Shown piece after piece: positions 44,438-52,557 of a DNA stretch of 64,000 nucleotides. The stretch's first letter is position 1, and every line of letters starts with the position of its first letter. Source of the DNA: Collimonas sp. PA-H2 (GTDB lineage Bacteria > Pseudomonadota > Gammaproteobacteria > Burkholderiales > Burkholderiaceae_D); the NCBI RefSeq assembly GCF_002564105.1, contig NZ_PDBX01000001.1:4836001-4900000 (forward strand), in the 5' to 3' direction. Below the pieces are notes generated by a model that was given only the letters and a program-made list of their open reading frames with translations, ran no database searches and had not been told where the DNA came from. The translations under genes and the position numbers were made by a program.

Positions 44438-45454
44438 ATGCACACCCTCATCCGCGGTTCATTGATTTCTGCTGTGCTGCTGTCCGGCGCGGTGCTTGGC
44501 GCCAGCCAGGCCGTCGCGGCAGATTCAGGAAAAATCACCATCATGGTCGGCGGCATCACCAAGATGATCTATCTGCCGGCCAAGCTGACTGAACAGCTCG
44601 GCTATTTCAAGGAAGAAGGACTGGACGTCGAGCTGCAATCGCAACCGGCCGGCGTCGATGCGGAAAACGAATTGCTGGCCGGCGCGGTACAAGCGGTGGT
44701 CGGCTTCTACGATCACTCCATCGATCTGCAAAGCAAGGGTAAGGAAGTCACCGCGATCACGATCTTCGGCCAGGTTCCCGGCGAAGTCGAAATGGTCTCG
44801 ACCAAGGCTGCCGCCACCATCAAGAGCATGGCCGACGTCAAGGGCAAGACCCTGGGCGTGACCGGGCTCGGTTCTTCCACCAACTTCCTGACCCAGTACC
44901 TGGCGGCCAAGCACGGCATCACCTCCAACCAGTATTCGGTGCTGCCGGTCGGCGCCGACAATACCTTCATCGTGGCGATCAAGCAGGGCCGCATCGATGC
45001 CGGCATGACCACCGAACCGACTGTCTCGCAGCTGTTGAAAACCGGCGAAGCTTCGGTGCTGGTCGACATGCGCACCGTCGAAGGTACGGTCAAAGCGCTG
45101 GGCGGCCTGTATCCGGCCTCCAGCCTGTATGTGCAGCGGCCATGGCTGAACACGCACAAGGTGGAAGCGGCCAAGCTGGCGCGCGCCTTTGTCAAGACAC
45201 TGAAATTCATCAACACCCACACCGCTGCCGAGATCGCCGACAAGATGCCGAAGGACTACTACGGCAATAACAAGCCGATGTACGTGCAGGCGCTGCAAAA
45301 TTCCCTGCCGATGTTTTCCGCCGACGGAACAATGCCGCCAGGCGGTCCGGAAACCGTATTGCAGGTTCTGTCCGGATTTAATCCGAACGTCAAGGGCAAG
45401 CACATCGACCTGGCTAAAACCTATACCAACGAGTTCGTCAGCCCAGCCAAATAA
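44438..45454 (+). CDS. ABC transporter substrate-binding protein, SsuA/NMT1-like
   Basis: A 338-residue precursor. The ATG at 44438 has a GGAG site and starts a signal peptide (MHTLIRGSLISAVLLSGAVL...AVAA). The mature domain is of the SsuA/TauA/NMT1 kind: KITIMVGGITKMIYLPAKLTEQLGYFKEEGLDVELQ, ELLAGAVQAVVGFYDHSIDL, VKGKTLGVTGLGSST. Substrates of the family are nitrate, sulfonates, taurine or pyrimidine precursors; this sequence does not tell which. It heads the operon with an ATPase and a permease. Confidence 0.9.
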   Translation: MHTLIRGSLISAVLLSGAVLGASQAVAADSGKITIMVGGITKMIYLPAKLTEQLGYFKEEGLDVELQSQPAGVDAENELLAGAVQAVVGFYDHSIDLQSKGKEVTAITIFGQVPGEVEMVSTKAAATIKSMADVKGKTLGVTGLGSSTNFLTQYLAAKHGITSNQYSVLPVGADNTFIVAIKQGRIDAGMTTEPTVSQLLKTGEASVLVDMRTVEGTVKALGGLYPASSLYVQRPWLNTHKVEAAKLARAFVKTLKFINTHTAAEIADKMPKDYYGNNKPMYVQALQNSLPMFSADGTMPPGGPETVLQVLSGFNPNVKGKHIDLAKTYTNEFVSPAK

Positions 45455-45484
45455 ACGCGACGCTGAGTGTGAAGGCCGGCATCT

Positions 45485-45502
45485 CCTGCGCTTAGGCGCA
45501 GG
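45485..45502 (+). promoter_or_regulatory. Intercistronic hairpin after the binding-protein gene
   Basis: CCTGCGC-TTAG-GCGCAGG, a seven-base-pair stem between the binding-protein gene and the ATPase gene, without a T run. Such hairpins often stabilise the binding-protein mRNA or reduce downstream expression, giving excess binding protein. Confidence 0.45.
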
Positions 45503-45587
45503 GCGGCCGGCAAACGGATGGCCCTGGCCGGCGCGATGTTCGCGTGCGGCGGGAGTCCTGCCGTCCAGAATTAACAAGGAAACTGAA

Positions 45588-46436
45588 ATGACCCAAACAG
45601 CATACGCCTCGGCTGCGCCAGCCTCGCCCGCCAAGCTGGTGACGCCGGAACCGTCGCGTGATACGCCAGCCATCGAACTGCGCAATGTCTCGTGCCGCTT
45701 CATCTCGCCGGATGGCAAGGCCACCGTGGCTTTGCGCGACTTCACCATGAGCGTGGCGCGCGGTGAATTCGTGGCGGTGGTCGGTCCCACCGGCTGCGGC
45801 AAATCGACCACCCTGAGCATGATCACCGGTCTGCTCAAACCAACGGTAGGCGAGGTGCGCATCATGGGCGAGCCGGTCAACGGCATCGATCCGCGCATCG
45901 GCTTTGTATTCCAGAACGACGCGGTATTCCCGTGGCGCAGCGTGCTGCATAACGTTGCGGCGGGGCCGCTGTTCCGCGGCAAGCCGAAGGATGCTGCGTA
46001 TGCCTTGGCGGAAGAATGGATACGCCGCGTCGGCCTCGACAAGTTCAGCAATCATTACCCACACCAGCTATCGGGCGGCATGCGCAAGCGCGTGGCGCTG
46101 GCCCAGACTTTCATCAACAGCCCTGAAATCCTGCTGATGGACGAGCCGTTCAGCGCGCTCGACATGCAGACCCGCACCCTGATGCAGGATGAGCTGCTGC
46201 AGCTGTGGTCGTCGCAAGCCGGCTCGGTGGTGTTCGTCACCCACGATCTGGAAGAAGCGATTGCGCTGGCCGACAAGGTCTATGTGCTGACCGCGCGTCC
46301 GGCCACCTTGAAGAGCGTGTATGAAATCGATCTGCCGCGGCCGCGCGTGATGTCCGAGGTGCGCTATGAACAGCGCTTCATCGATATCTCGCGCAAGATC
46401 TGGGCCGATCTGCGCGAAGAAGTGCACATCAGCTGA
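45588..46436 (+). CDS. ABC transporter ATP-binding protein, SsuB/NrtD-like
   Basis: A 282-residue ATPase. Walker A GPTGCGKSTT, Q-loop GFVFQNDAVFPW, signature LSGGMRKRVALAQTF, Walker B ILLMDEPFSALD and the H-loop FVTHDLEEA are all present. An N-terminal extension of about 25 residues (rich in Ala/Pro/Ser) precedes the fold. It energises the importer with the flanking genes. Confidence 0.94.
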   Translation: MTQTAYASAAPASPAKLVTPEPSRDTPAIELRNVSCRFISPDGKATVALRDFTMSVARGEFVAVVGPTGCGKSTTLSMITGLLKPTVGEVRIMGEPVNGIDPRIGFVFQNDAVFPWRSVLHNVAAGPLFRGKPKDAAYALAEEWIRRVGLDKFSNHYPHQLSGGMRKRVALAQTFINSPEILLMDEPFSALDMQTRTLMQDELLQLWSSQAGSVVFVTHDLEEAIALADKVYVLTARPATLKSVYEIDLPRPRVMSEVRYEQRFIDISRKIWADLREEVHIS

Positions 46437-46509
46437 ATCGTTTTATCCCATTTTACAGTGTCGCCTGCCGCTCTGGATTCCAGGGCAGGCGGCAGCAAAG
46501 AGGCAAACC

Positions 46510-47364
46510 ATGAATCAAGCACAAACCGTCGACAAGCTCAGCGCCGCCAGCCTGGCTACCGTCGAACAAGAAGCACAACGAAAAATCAAGCAGCGCTACT
46601 GGCTGGTGATATCTTTGCGCGTCGCCATCCTGATCCTGACCCTGGGCGGCTGGGAGCTGGCGGCAAGGCTGCAATGGATAGACCCATTTTTCTTTTCGCA
46701 ACCTTCGCTGATCGTGATCCAGATCTACGACTGGATCAAGGACGGTACGTCGCAAGGGCCGCTCTGGACCCAGGTGCTGGTGACGCTGGAAGAAACCGTG
46801 CTGGGCTTCCTGATCGGCTCGGTGGCCGGCGTGGTGTGCGGTATCCTGCTGGGCCGCAACAAGCTGCTGTCGGATGTCTTCAGCATCTATATCCAGGTCG
46901 CCAATTCGATTCCACGGGTAGTGCTGGGTTCGATTTTCGTGATCGCTCTGGGCCTGGGCATGGCTTCCAAAGTGGCGCTGGCGGTGGTGATGGTGTTCTT
47001 CGTGGTGTTCGGCAATGCCTTCCAGGGCGTGCGTGAAGCCGACCGTTACATGATTGCAAATGCACAAATCCTTGGCGCATCGCCGCGCCAGGTCACCATG
47101 TCGGTCGTGATTCCGTCGGCGCTGAGCTGGATCCTGGCGAGCCTGCATGTCAGCTTCGGTTTTGCGCTGGTTGGCGCCGTGGTGGGCGAATTCCTTGGCT
47201 CCAAGCAGGGCATCGGCTTGCTGATTTCGACCGCGCAGGGCGCTTTCAACGCCAGCGGCGTGTTCGCCGCCATGATCGTGCTGGCTGTGGTGGCCCTGGC
47301 GGCAGATTATTTGCTGACTACGCTAGAAAAACGTTTGCTGAAATGGCGTCCTGTGGCATTCTAG
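46510..47364 (+). CDS. ABC transporter permease, SsuC/TauC-like
   Basis: A 284-residue permease from the ATG at 46510; the frame is open from 46366, but that part lies inside the ATPase gene. Six membrane helices and the ATPase-contact EAA loop (READRYMIANAQILGASPRQVTMSVVIPSAL) are visible, as in BPD_transp_1 permeases of the sulfonate/nitrate class. It ends the operon and is followed by a terminator. Confidence 0.93.
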   Translation: MNQAQTVDKLSAASLATVEQEAQRKIKQRYWLVISLRVAILILTLGGWELAARLQWIDPFFFSQPSLIVIQIYDWIKDGTSQGPLWTQVLVTLEETVLGFLIGSVAGVVCGILLGRNKLLSDVFSIYIQVANSIPRVVLGSIFVIALGLGMASKVALAVVMVFFVVFGNAFQGVREADRYMIANAQILGASPRQVTMSVVIPSALSWILASLHVSFGFALVGAVVGEFLGSKQGIGLLISTAQGAFNASGVFAAMIVLAVVALAADYLLTTLEKRLLKWRPVAF

Positions 47365-47395
47365 TTTCCAAGTGCAATTTAGTGGCTTAAGGTTG

Positions 47396-47426
47396 CGGCG
47401 CATCGTAAGATGCGCCGTTTTTTTTT
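47396..47426 (+). terminator. Rho-independent terminator of the ABC importer operon
   Basis: CGGCGCATC-GTAA-GATGCGCCG followed by nine T, 31 bases after the permease stop. Confidence 0.92.
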
Positions 47427-47430
47427 GTAG

Positions 47431-47718
47431 CTATGGCTTGCCGCCGCTGCGGTCGTCATGCGAGTCAATCCCATTCGCCTTTTCGTTCTTGGGATGCACG
47501 GCGGCCTTATGGCTTTGCTGGTTCCGCTTGATTGTTTCCCGCGACGGCGGATAGTCCGCGTTCCTGGCAGGAATTTCCCCGTCGTGCTGCGCCCGCGCCA
47601 GCTCTTGCTTGACCTCTTGCCGCGTCTTGCCCTTGGCGTTCGATGTACTTTCCGCGGCAACCGCGCCCAATGAAAAAGACGCCGCGGTCAGCCCCAGCAT
47701 CAGTTGATTGAATTTCAT
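47431..47718 (-). CDS. DUF4148-family periplasmic protein
   Basis: A 95-residue protein. The ATG at 47718 has AAGGAG upstream and begins a signal peptide (MKFNQLMLGLTAASFSLGAVAA). The mature part has the DUF4148 pattern KTRQEVKQELARAQHDGEIPARNADYPPS, a family almost limited to Burkholderiales, then a polar, Lys/Asn/Asp-rich tail. The frame is open to 47859 but has no start with a ribosome-binding site there. The function of the family is not known. Confidence 0.85.
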   Translation of the reverse strand: MKFNQLMLGLTAASFSLGAVAAESTSNAKGKTRQEVKQELARAQHDGEIPARNADYPPSRETIKRNQQSHKAAVHPKNEKANGIDSHDDRSGGKP

Positions 47719-48024
47719 TGCAGACTCCTTTGTATTGAGAGATTGGACTACGCAAACGACACCGTTTTTTCCGGCATGCTTTCCTGTTCTGAAAGCTGCT
47801 GGCGGGAGCCGTTTCAATAAAGTCAACGGCGGCGTCAGCCGCTGTGACTTTGATGCCAAGTATGAAAAGGATGTGGCTGCGGGAAGGTGACCGCGGGATT
47901 ACATTTTCGCAATCTGCGGTTTTGTCCTGGAAGGCAGGTAACAATTAATCGCGAGGGCGTCAGCCGGCTGGAGACAAGCGAAATCCAGCTGCGCAGCGCC
48001 AGCGCCCCTGAATGGCCTGGCAGC
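47719..48024. other. Intergenic region, DUF4148 / metallophosphoesterase
   Basis: About 300 bases upstream of the DUF4148 gene and downstream of the metallophosphoesterase. It should carry the DUF4148 promoter. I saw no gene, repeat or clear structure. Confidence 0.4.
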
Positions 48025-48765
48025 TCAGGACGCGGCTCTTCCCGTCAGCAGCCAGCGGGCCCAGTCGTCCCGGCCGTTCCTTGCGGCCTCGGCTGCGGCT
48101 TTGTGATGGTCGTAGCCGACACAATGGTGGCCGACGCGCCAGCCATGCATGTCTTTTTCGCAAATCGCATAACGCGCATGCGGGCTGCCGTTTTCGACGA
48201 CATGAAACCAAGGCTGGTCGTCGTCATAAGCTTGCAGGCCTACGCTGCCTGGATTCACCACCAGCCGTCCGCCGGAAACGGCACAGCTGCGCGGCTTGTG
48301 GCTATGGCCGCAGATAATCAGCTGCTGGCTGACGCCGGCGGCGTACGCTTCAATCTGCGCCGCCGGGGCCATGTGGCAGCCATGCGGGTCGACTTCTTCC
48401 AGGAAATAAATCAGATCGCTGGCCGGCGTGCCGTGACACATGTAGACGTCGTCGGCGACAGCCAGCGTGCCAGGCAATCCCTTGATCCAGTCGCGCTGCG
48501 CCTGGGTCGTGTTTTCAAAGGCGAACTGGTCGGTCGGATGTCCGGCTTTGGTCGCGCAGGACAGCAGCTGGCGCTCGTGGTTGCCAGCGATGGTGGGCAA
48601 ACCCAGCGACATCAGCAGATCGGCCGTGGCGGCCGGCGCTAGAGGGCCGGAGAGGATGTCGCCGGCGTTGACGACGAGGTCCGCGCCTTGCAACCTGATA
48701 TCTGCCAGGACGGCCTCCAGCGCCCAGATATTGGCGTGGATGTCGGAAAGGATGGCGATTCTCAT
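48025..48765 (-). CDS. Metallophosphoesterase, YfcE/MJ0936-like
   Basis: A 246-residue calcineurin-like phosphoesterase with the metal ligands in order: SDIHANIWAL (7-16), VNAGDILSGPL, AGNHERQL, CHGTP and GHSHKPR. It is of the small YfcE-like class that includes phosphodiesterases and diadenosine-tetraphosphatase-like enzymes. The substrate is unknown. C-terminal 50 residues (HHKAAAEAARNGRDDWARWLL) are an extension beyond the core. Confidence 0.9.
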   Translation of the reverse strand: MRIAILSDIHANIWALEAVLADIRLQGADLVVNAGDILSGPLAPAATADLLMSLGLPTIAGNHERQLLSCATKAGHPTDQFAFENTTQAQRDWIKGLPGTLAVADDVYMCHGTPASDLIYFLEEVDPHGCHMAPAAQIEAYAAGVSQQLIICGHSHKPRSCAVSGGRLVVNPGSVGLQAYDDDQPWFHVVENGSPHARYAICEKDMHGWRVGHHCVGYDHHKAAAEAARNGRDDWARWLLTGRAAS

Positions 48766-48807
48766 TGGCGTACTCCTTGGCTGATGAAGCGAGTATCACA
48801 TCATCAA

Positions 48808-48864
48808 ATAAAAACGGGTGTAATTCAATCAGAGCGCTCATCGCGCACCTCGAATTACACCCGT
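48808..48864 (-). terminator. Terminator after phoH
   Basis: A 12-base-pair perfect inverted repeat (CGGGTGTAATTC ... GAATTACACCCG) with a 25-base loop; on the minus strand it is followed by TTTTTATTTG. It lies 45 bases beyond the phoH stop. Confidence 0.75.
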
Positions 48865-48908
48865 TTGGCTATCCTGGCAACGCATTGCTGCGCTGCTTTC
48901 AAGCGTGA

Positions 48909-50618
48909 TTACAGCACGTCGCTGGCGTGGTCGGCCAGGCGTGAACGCTCGCCGCGCGCCAAGGTGACATGGCCGCTATGCGACCAACCCTTGAAGCGAT
49001 CGACCACATAAGTCAGGCCGCTGGAGCCTTCGGTCAGGTACGGTGTATCGATCTGCGCGATATTGCCCAGGCAGATGATCTTGGTGCCTGGACCGGCACG
49101 CGTCACCAGCGTCTTCATCTGCTTCGGCGTCAGGTTTTGCGCTTCGTCGATGATCAGGAACTTGTTGACGAAGGTGCGGCCGCGCATGAAGTTGAGCGAT
49201 TTGATCTTGATGCGCGAACGTATCAGATCCTGGGTGGCGGCGCGACCCCATTCGCCGGCATCGGAATCGGACTTGTTGAGTACTTCCAGATTGTCGTCGA
49301 AGGCGCCCATCCACGGCCCCATCTTCTCTTCTTCTGTGCCAGGCAAGAAACCGATGTCTTCACCGACCGGCACCGTGACGCGGGTCACGATGATTTCGTT
49401 GTAGGTCTTGGTTTCCAGCACCTGCGCCAAGCCGGCCGCCAGCGCCAGCAGGGTTTTTCCGGTGCCGGCCTGGCCCAGCAGGGTGACGAAATCGCAGTCC
49501 GGATTCATCAGCAAGTTGAGCGCAAAATTCTGCTCGCGGTTGCGGGCGGTAATGCCCCACACGCTGTTCTTGGCGTGACCGTAGTCGCGCAAGGTTTGCA
49601 GCACCGCGGTCTTGCCGTTGATCTGCGTGACCTGGCCGTAGAACGCCGGTTCGCCGTTTTTCGGTTCGATGAAAACGAACTGGTTGACCAGCAGGGTCGG
49701 CACCAGCGGTCCGCTCAGGCGGTAGTAGGTATAGCCGGTGCCGTGCTTGTTTTCTTGCCAGGATTCGATGCCCTTGCCGTGCTTGATCCAGAAATCGTCC
49801 GGCAATTGCTGGATGCCCGAGTACAGCAGGTCGGTATCTTCCAGCACGTGGTCATTGAAGTAGTCTTCCGCCGGCAAGCCCATGGCGCGCGCCTTGATGC
49901 GCATGTTGATGTCTTTCGACACCAGTACTACCGGACGGCCCGGTGTTTCCGCTTCCAGTCCGCGCACCACGCCGAGGATCTGGTTGTCGGCTTTCCCGAC
50001 CGGCAAACCTTCCGGCAGGTCGGCGTTTTGCAGCTTGGTCTGGAAGAACAGACGGCCCTTGGCATCCTTGTTGCCAAGTTTGGACAGGGGGATGCCGTGG
50101 TCGATCTGGTCGTCGCCGATATCGCCGACCAGCGCGTCCAGCGAACGCGATACCTGGCGGGCGTTGCGGGCGACTTCCGACATGCCCTTCTTGTGGTTGT
50201 CCAGTTCTTCCAGGGTCACCATCGGCAGATAAATGTCATGCTCTTCAAAACGGAACAGCGAGCTTGGATCATGCATCAGCACATTGGTGTCCAGCACGAA
50301 CAGCTTGGTCACGCCGGATTTGTCGGCGGCGCGGCTGGTGCTCGATTTCGGGCGGCTATGGCCTTCGGCAGGCTTGGCCGGCTTATCGGCGACGGCACGG
50401 ACATTTTCCGCCGGCGTCTTGGTCTTGCGGCTTTCCACCGGTTTGACAGCCGGTTTGGCGACCGACTTGTCGCGTGCCTGTGGTGCTATTTCTTTGTTAC
50501 GGGTAATCGGTTCAACAACGGCGATACGTGGTTTGACGGCTTTGCCGGCTTCCGCTTTCGGATAATCTTGAACGGACAGTAAAGCAGCGGGTTTGGTCGG
50601 TAATTTTGGTAAGGGCAT
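48909..50618 (-). CDS. PIN-domain PhoH family ATPase (YlaK-like)
   Basis: A 569-residue protein. The first 100 residues are a low-complexity, basic Pro/Lys/Ala-rich segment, probably disordered. A PIN nuclease-like domain follows (LFVLDTNVLMHDPSSLFRF, LEELDNHKKGMSEVARNARQ), then the PhoH ATPase domain with Walker A GQAGTGKTLLA (Lys388), GEDIGFLPGTEEEKMGPWMGA and the Walker B LIIDEAQNLTPKQMK. PIN-PhoH proteins have RNA helicase/nuclease activity in some species. The long N-terminal segment is the unusual part. Confidence 0.92.
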   Translation of the reverse strand: MPLPKLPTKPAALLSVQDYPKAEAGKAVKPRIAVVEPITRNKEIAPQARDKSVAKPAVKPVESRKTKTPAENVRAVADKPAKPAEGHSRPKSSTSRAADKSGVTKLFVLDTNVLMHDPSSLFRFEEHDIYLPMVTLEELDNHKKGMSEVARNARQVSRSLDALVGDIGDDQIDHGIPLSKLGNKDAKGRLFFQTKLQNADLPEGLPVGKADNQILGVVRGLEAETPGRPVVLVSKDINMRIKARAMGLPAEDYFNDHVLEDTDLLYSGIQQLPDDFWIKHGKGIESWQENKHGTGYTYYRLSGPLVPTLLVNQFVFIEPKNGEPAFYGQVTQINGKTAVLQTLRDYGHAKNSVWGITARNREQNFALNLLMNPDCDFVTLLGQAGTGKTLLALAAGLAQVLETKTYNEIIVTRVTVPVGEDIGFLPGTEEEKMGPWMGAFDDNLEVLNKSDSDAGEWGRAATQDLIRSRIKIKSLNFMRGRTFVNKFLIIDEAQNLTPKQMKTLVTRAGPGTKIICLGNIAQIDTPYLTEGSSGLTYVVDRFKGWSHSGHVTLARGERSRLADHASDVL

Positions 50619-50790
50619 CAGAACCTCGCTTTAAAGATGAAAAAATGTTCGCTTGGGTGGCAACGCGAACTGGACCAAACAGATGAAGCTACGGCTGGAA
50701 CAACAATATTGGTAAGGAACATCAAGGATCACTCACGATAAACAAGCCCATAACACGCCATGAGGGCAGGCCTGGCCGGTTAAACACAAA

Positions 50791-50846
50791 TTAAAAAGTA
50801 AAAAAGCCGTTTGGGAAGGCCCTCGGGCCTTTTCCTCAAACGGCTT
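50791..50846 (-). terminator. Terminator of the bcp gene
   Basis: Nested perfect stems AAGCCGTTTG / CAAACGGCTT and AAGGCCC / GGGCCTT. On the minus strand the hairpin runs into TTTTTTACTTTTTAA. It lies 22 bases after the bcp stop. Confidence 0.88.
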
Positions 50847-50868
50847 AACAAAGTAATTTTTTGTGAAT

Positions 50869-51339
50869 TCAATGACTTAAAAACTCCAGTACTTCCTCAA
50901 CATGCGCAGGCACCTTCACTCCACGCCATTCTTTCACCAATGTGCCGGCGGCGTCAATCACAAACGTGCTGCGCTCGATGCCGCGTACTTGCTTGCCGTA
51001 CATGTTTTTCATTTTCATGACGTTGAACATGGCGCATAGCGTTTCATCCGGATCGGCGATCAGCTCGAAGGGGAGATCCAGCTTGGCTTTGAAACCTTCG
51101 TGCGAGCGAATGCTGTCGCGGCTGACGCCGAATATGACGGTGTTGTGACCCTGGAATTCCTGGTACAGGTCGCGGAACTGGATGGCTTCGGTAGTGCAGC
51201 CTGGCGTGTTGTCTTTAGGGTAAAAATACAACACTATTTTCTTGCCATGATAGTCCGACAACTTGAATGTCTGTGCACCTGTCATGGCTGCAGAGAAGTC
51301 GGGCACCGTCATGTTGATGATGGAAGGATGGTCTGCCAC
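50869..51339 (-). CDS. bcp: Peroxiredoxin of the Bcp/PrxQ family
   Basis: A 156-residue thiol peroxidase with the active-site DNTPGCTTEA (peroxidatic Cys48), VIFGVSRDSIRSHEGFK and RSTFVIDAAGTL. The resolving cysteine that many PrxQ proteins have five residues later is missing; the only other cysteine is in DETLCAMFNV. It may act as a 1-Cys peroxiredoxin or use the distant cysteine. It reduces hydrogen and organic peroxides. It is monocistronic. Confidence 0.92.
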   Translation of the reverse strand: MADHPSIINMTVPDFSAAMTGAQTFKLSDYHGKKIVLYFYPKDNTPGCTTEAIQFRDLYQEFQGHNTVIFGVSRDSIRSHEGFKAKLDLPFELIADPDETLCAMFNVMKMKNMYGKQVRGIERSTFVIDAAGTLVKEWRGVKVPAHVEEVLEFLSH

Positions 51340-51378
51340 TGTCTTGTCCTGTTCACTAGATTATTTTATATACATTGT

Positions 51379-51453
51379 GGGACAGAGCTGCCCGGGTAGG
51401 GTTTAAGAGCCACCGTAGCGTGGTGAATTACACTACCCGCGCAGCTCTGTCCC
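51379..51453. repeat. 75-bp inverted-repeat element (MITE/REP-like)
   Basis: Two 21-base arms, GGGACAGAGCTGCCCGGGTAG and its inverse with one mismatch, flank a 33-base centre. The arms begin GGGACAGAGC, a pattern that I associate with small dispersed repeats of this bacterial group. It is intergenic between bcp and the arn cluster and could fold as one long hairpin. Confidence 0.6.
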
Positions 51454-51525
51454 CAACTGACTAGAAAAGACGTTCCAAGCAAAAGATGCCTTTGCAGAAC
51501 AGGGAGTGATCAGCAGAGGCCTCTT

Positions 51526-52521
51526 CTATATCGTTGCCTGCATGATCATTTCGCCTGAACGTCCGGGTAATTCCGCCCACGTGAGCGGCGCAACGGGTAA
51601 CACTTGGTCTTTGACCTGCTGATAATAATCCCCCATCGAGACCAGATCGTAGCCTTGCGCCTGCCAGCCCTGCAGCAACCGCTCGAATATGGGGGCGAGT
51701 TTTTGCCCTTCAAGCTCTGCGTGCAGAGTAAATACATGATCGCGTGGGGTCGCTGTCAATGCCAGGATGTGATCGGCGATATTCGCCGGCGTCAGTTCAA
51801 CGCCGTTGAAGCTGCGGCCCAGCAGTTCGTCCAGCGTCGGCAGGGTGGTCGGCAGCTGGATGCATGCCAGCGTCTTGCCGTCGACCTGCAGGCGATGCGG
51901 CCCGGCTGCCTGGTCGGCCAGCGCGCCGTCGTCGTTCAGCATGGCGCGGCCATCGGAGGCATAGGCCATGCCGAATTTTTCCAGCTGCTCGAAGGCGTAG
52001 GGATTCATCTGCCAGCCGGCGGCGCCATGGGTCTGCGGCGGCCGGCCGAAAATCTGGCTGAAACGGTCGAACGAACGCTGCATCTGCTGGCCGGTCCAGT
52101 CGGCGCCGCGCTGCCGCACATGGTCTTGCCAGACGCGGTGGTCCCAGGTGTGGATGCCGCACTCGAAACCAGCGGCGTCCACCGCCTGCATGTAGCTGGC
52201 GCAGGTCTTGCCGATATCCGGCGCCGGCAGCAGCACGCCGTACATCAGGGTCTTGAGGCCGTAATACTCAACCACCGAGGTGCGCGATACTTTCTGGAAG
52301 AAACCAGGACGGAACACCTGCTTCAAGGCCCAGCCGGTATGGTCGTAGCCGAGCGAGAACAGGAAGGTGGCGCGCGCCTGGTATTTGCTCAGCAGGCGCA
52401 CCAGGTTAGGTACCCCTTCACGGGTGCCGCGATAAGTGTCGGCGTCGATTTTTAGGGTGAGGAGGGGCAAGTTGTCTGGTCTGGCTGTAGTAAGGAAAAA
52501 CAGTGTCCGCGAAAAACACAA
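51526..52521 (-). CDS. arnD: 4-deoxy-4-formamido-L-arabinose-phosphoundecaprenol deformylase ArnD
   Basis: Up to 331 residues. A polysaccharide deacetylase-fold protein closely matching ArnD: LPLLTLKIDADTYRGTREGVPNLVRLL, ARATFLFSLGYDHTGWAL, FECGIHTWDHRVWQDHV, THGAAGWQMNPYAFEQLEKFGMAYASDG. The metal/catalytic residues (DADTYRG, HTWDH) are present. It removes the formyl group from the lipid-linked sugar at the membrane. No ATG is available at the start: candidates are a TTG at 52521 (36 bases after the preceding stop) and a TTG at 52470 directly before the domain. The N terminus is uncertain. Confidence 0.88.
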   Translation of the reverse strand: MCFSRTLFFLTTARPDNLPLLTLKIDADTYRGTREGVPNLVRLLSKYQARATFLFSLGYDHTGWALKQVFRPGFFQKVSRTSVVEYYGLKTLMYGVLLPAPDIGKTCASYMQAVDAAGFECGIHTWDHRVWQDHVRQRGADWTGQQMQRSFDRFSQIFGRPPQTHGAAGWQMNPYAFEQLEKFGMAYASDGRAMLNDDGALADQAAGPHRLQVDGKTLACIQLPTTLPTLDELLGRSFNGVELTPANIADHILALTATPRDHVFTLHAELEGQKLAPIFERLLQGWQAQGYDLVSMGDYYQQVKDQVLPVAPLTWAELPGRSGEMIMQATI

Positions 52522-52557
52522 GGCGTCTTGTGTCTCGCGCGGACCGTGGTGTAAAAC

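Noticed and set aside
44525..46051. 508-codon minus-strand open frame across the ABC importer genes
   Set aside because: Spans two convincing plus-strand genes and their hairpin; no motif.
48808..48864. 12-bp inverted repeat considered as an operator or mobile-element end
   Set aside because: On the minus strand it is followed by a T run just after phoH, which makes a terminator the simpler reading.
48969..50582. 537-codon plus-strand open frame
   Set aside because: Antisense shadow of the PIN-PhoH gene, with repeated Val-Gly-Leu-Gln-like composition.
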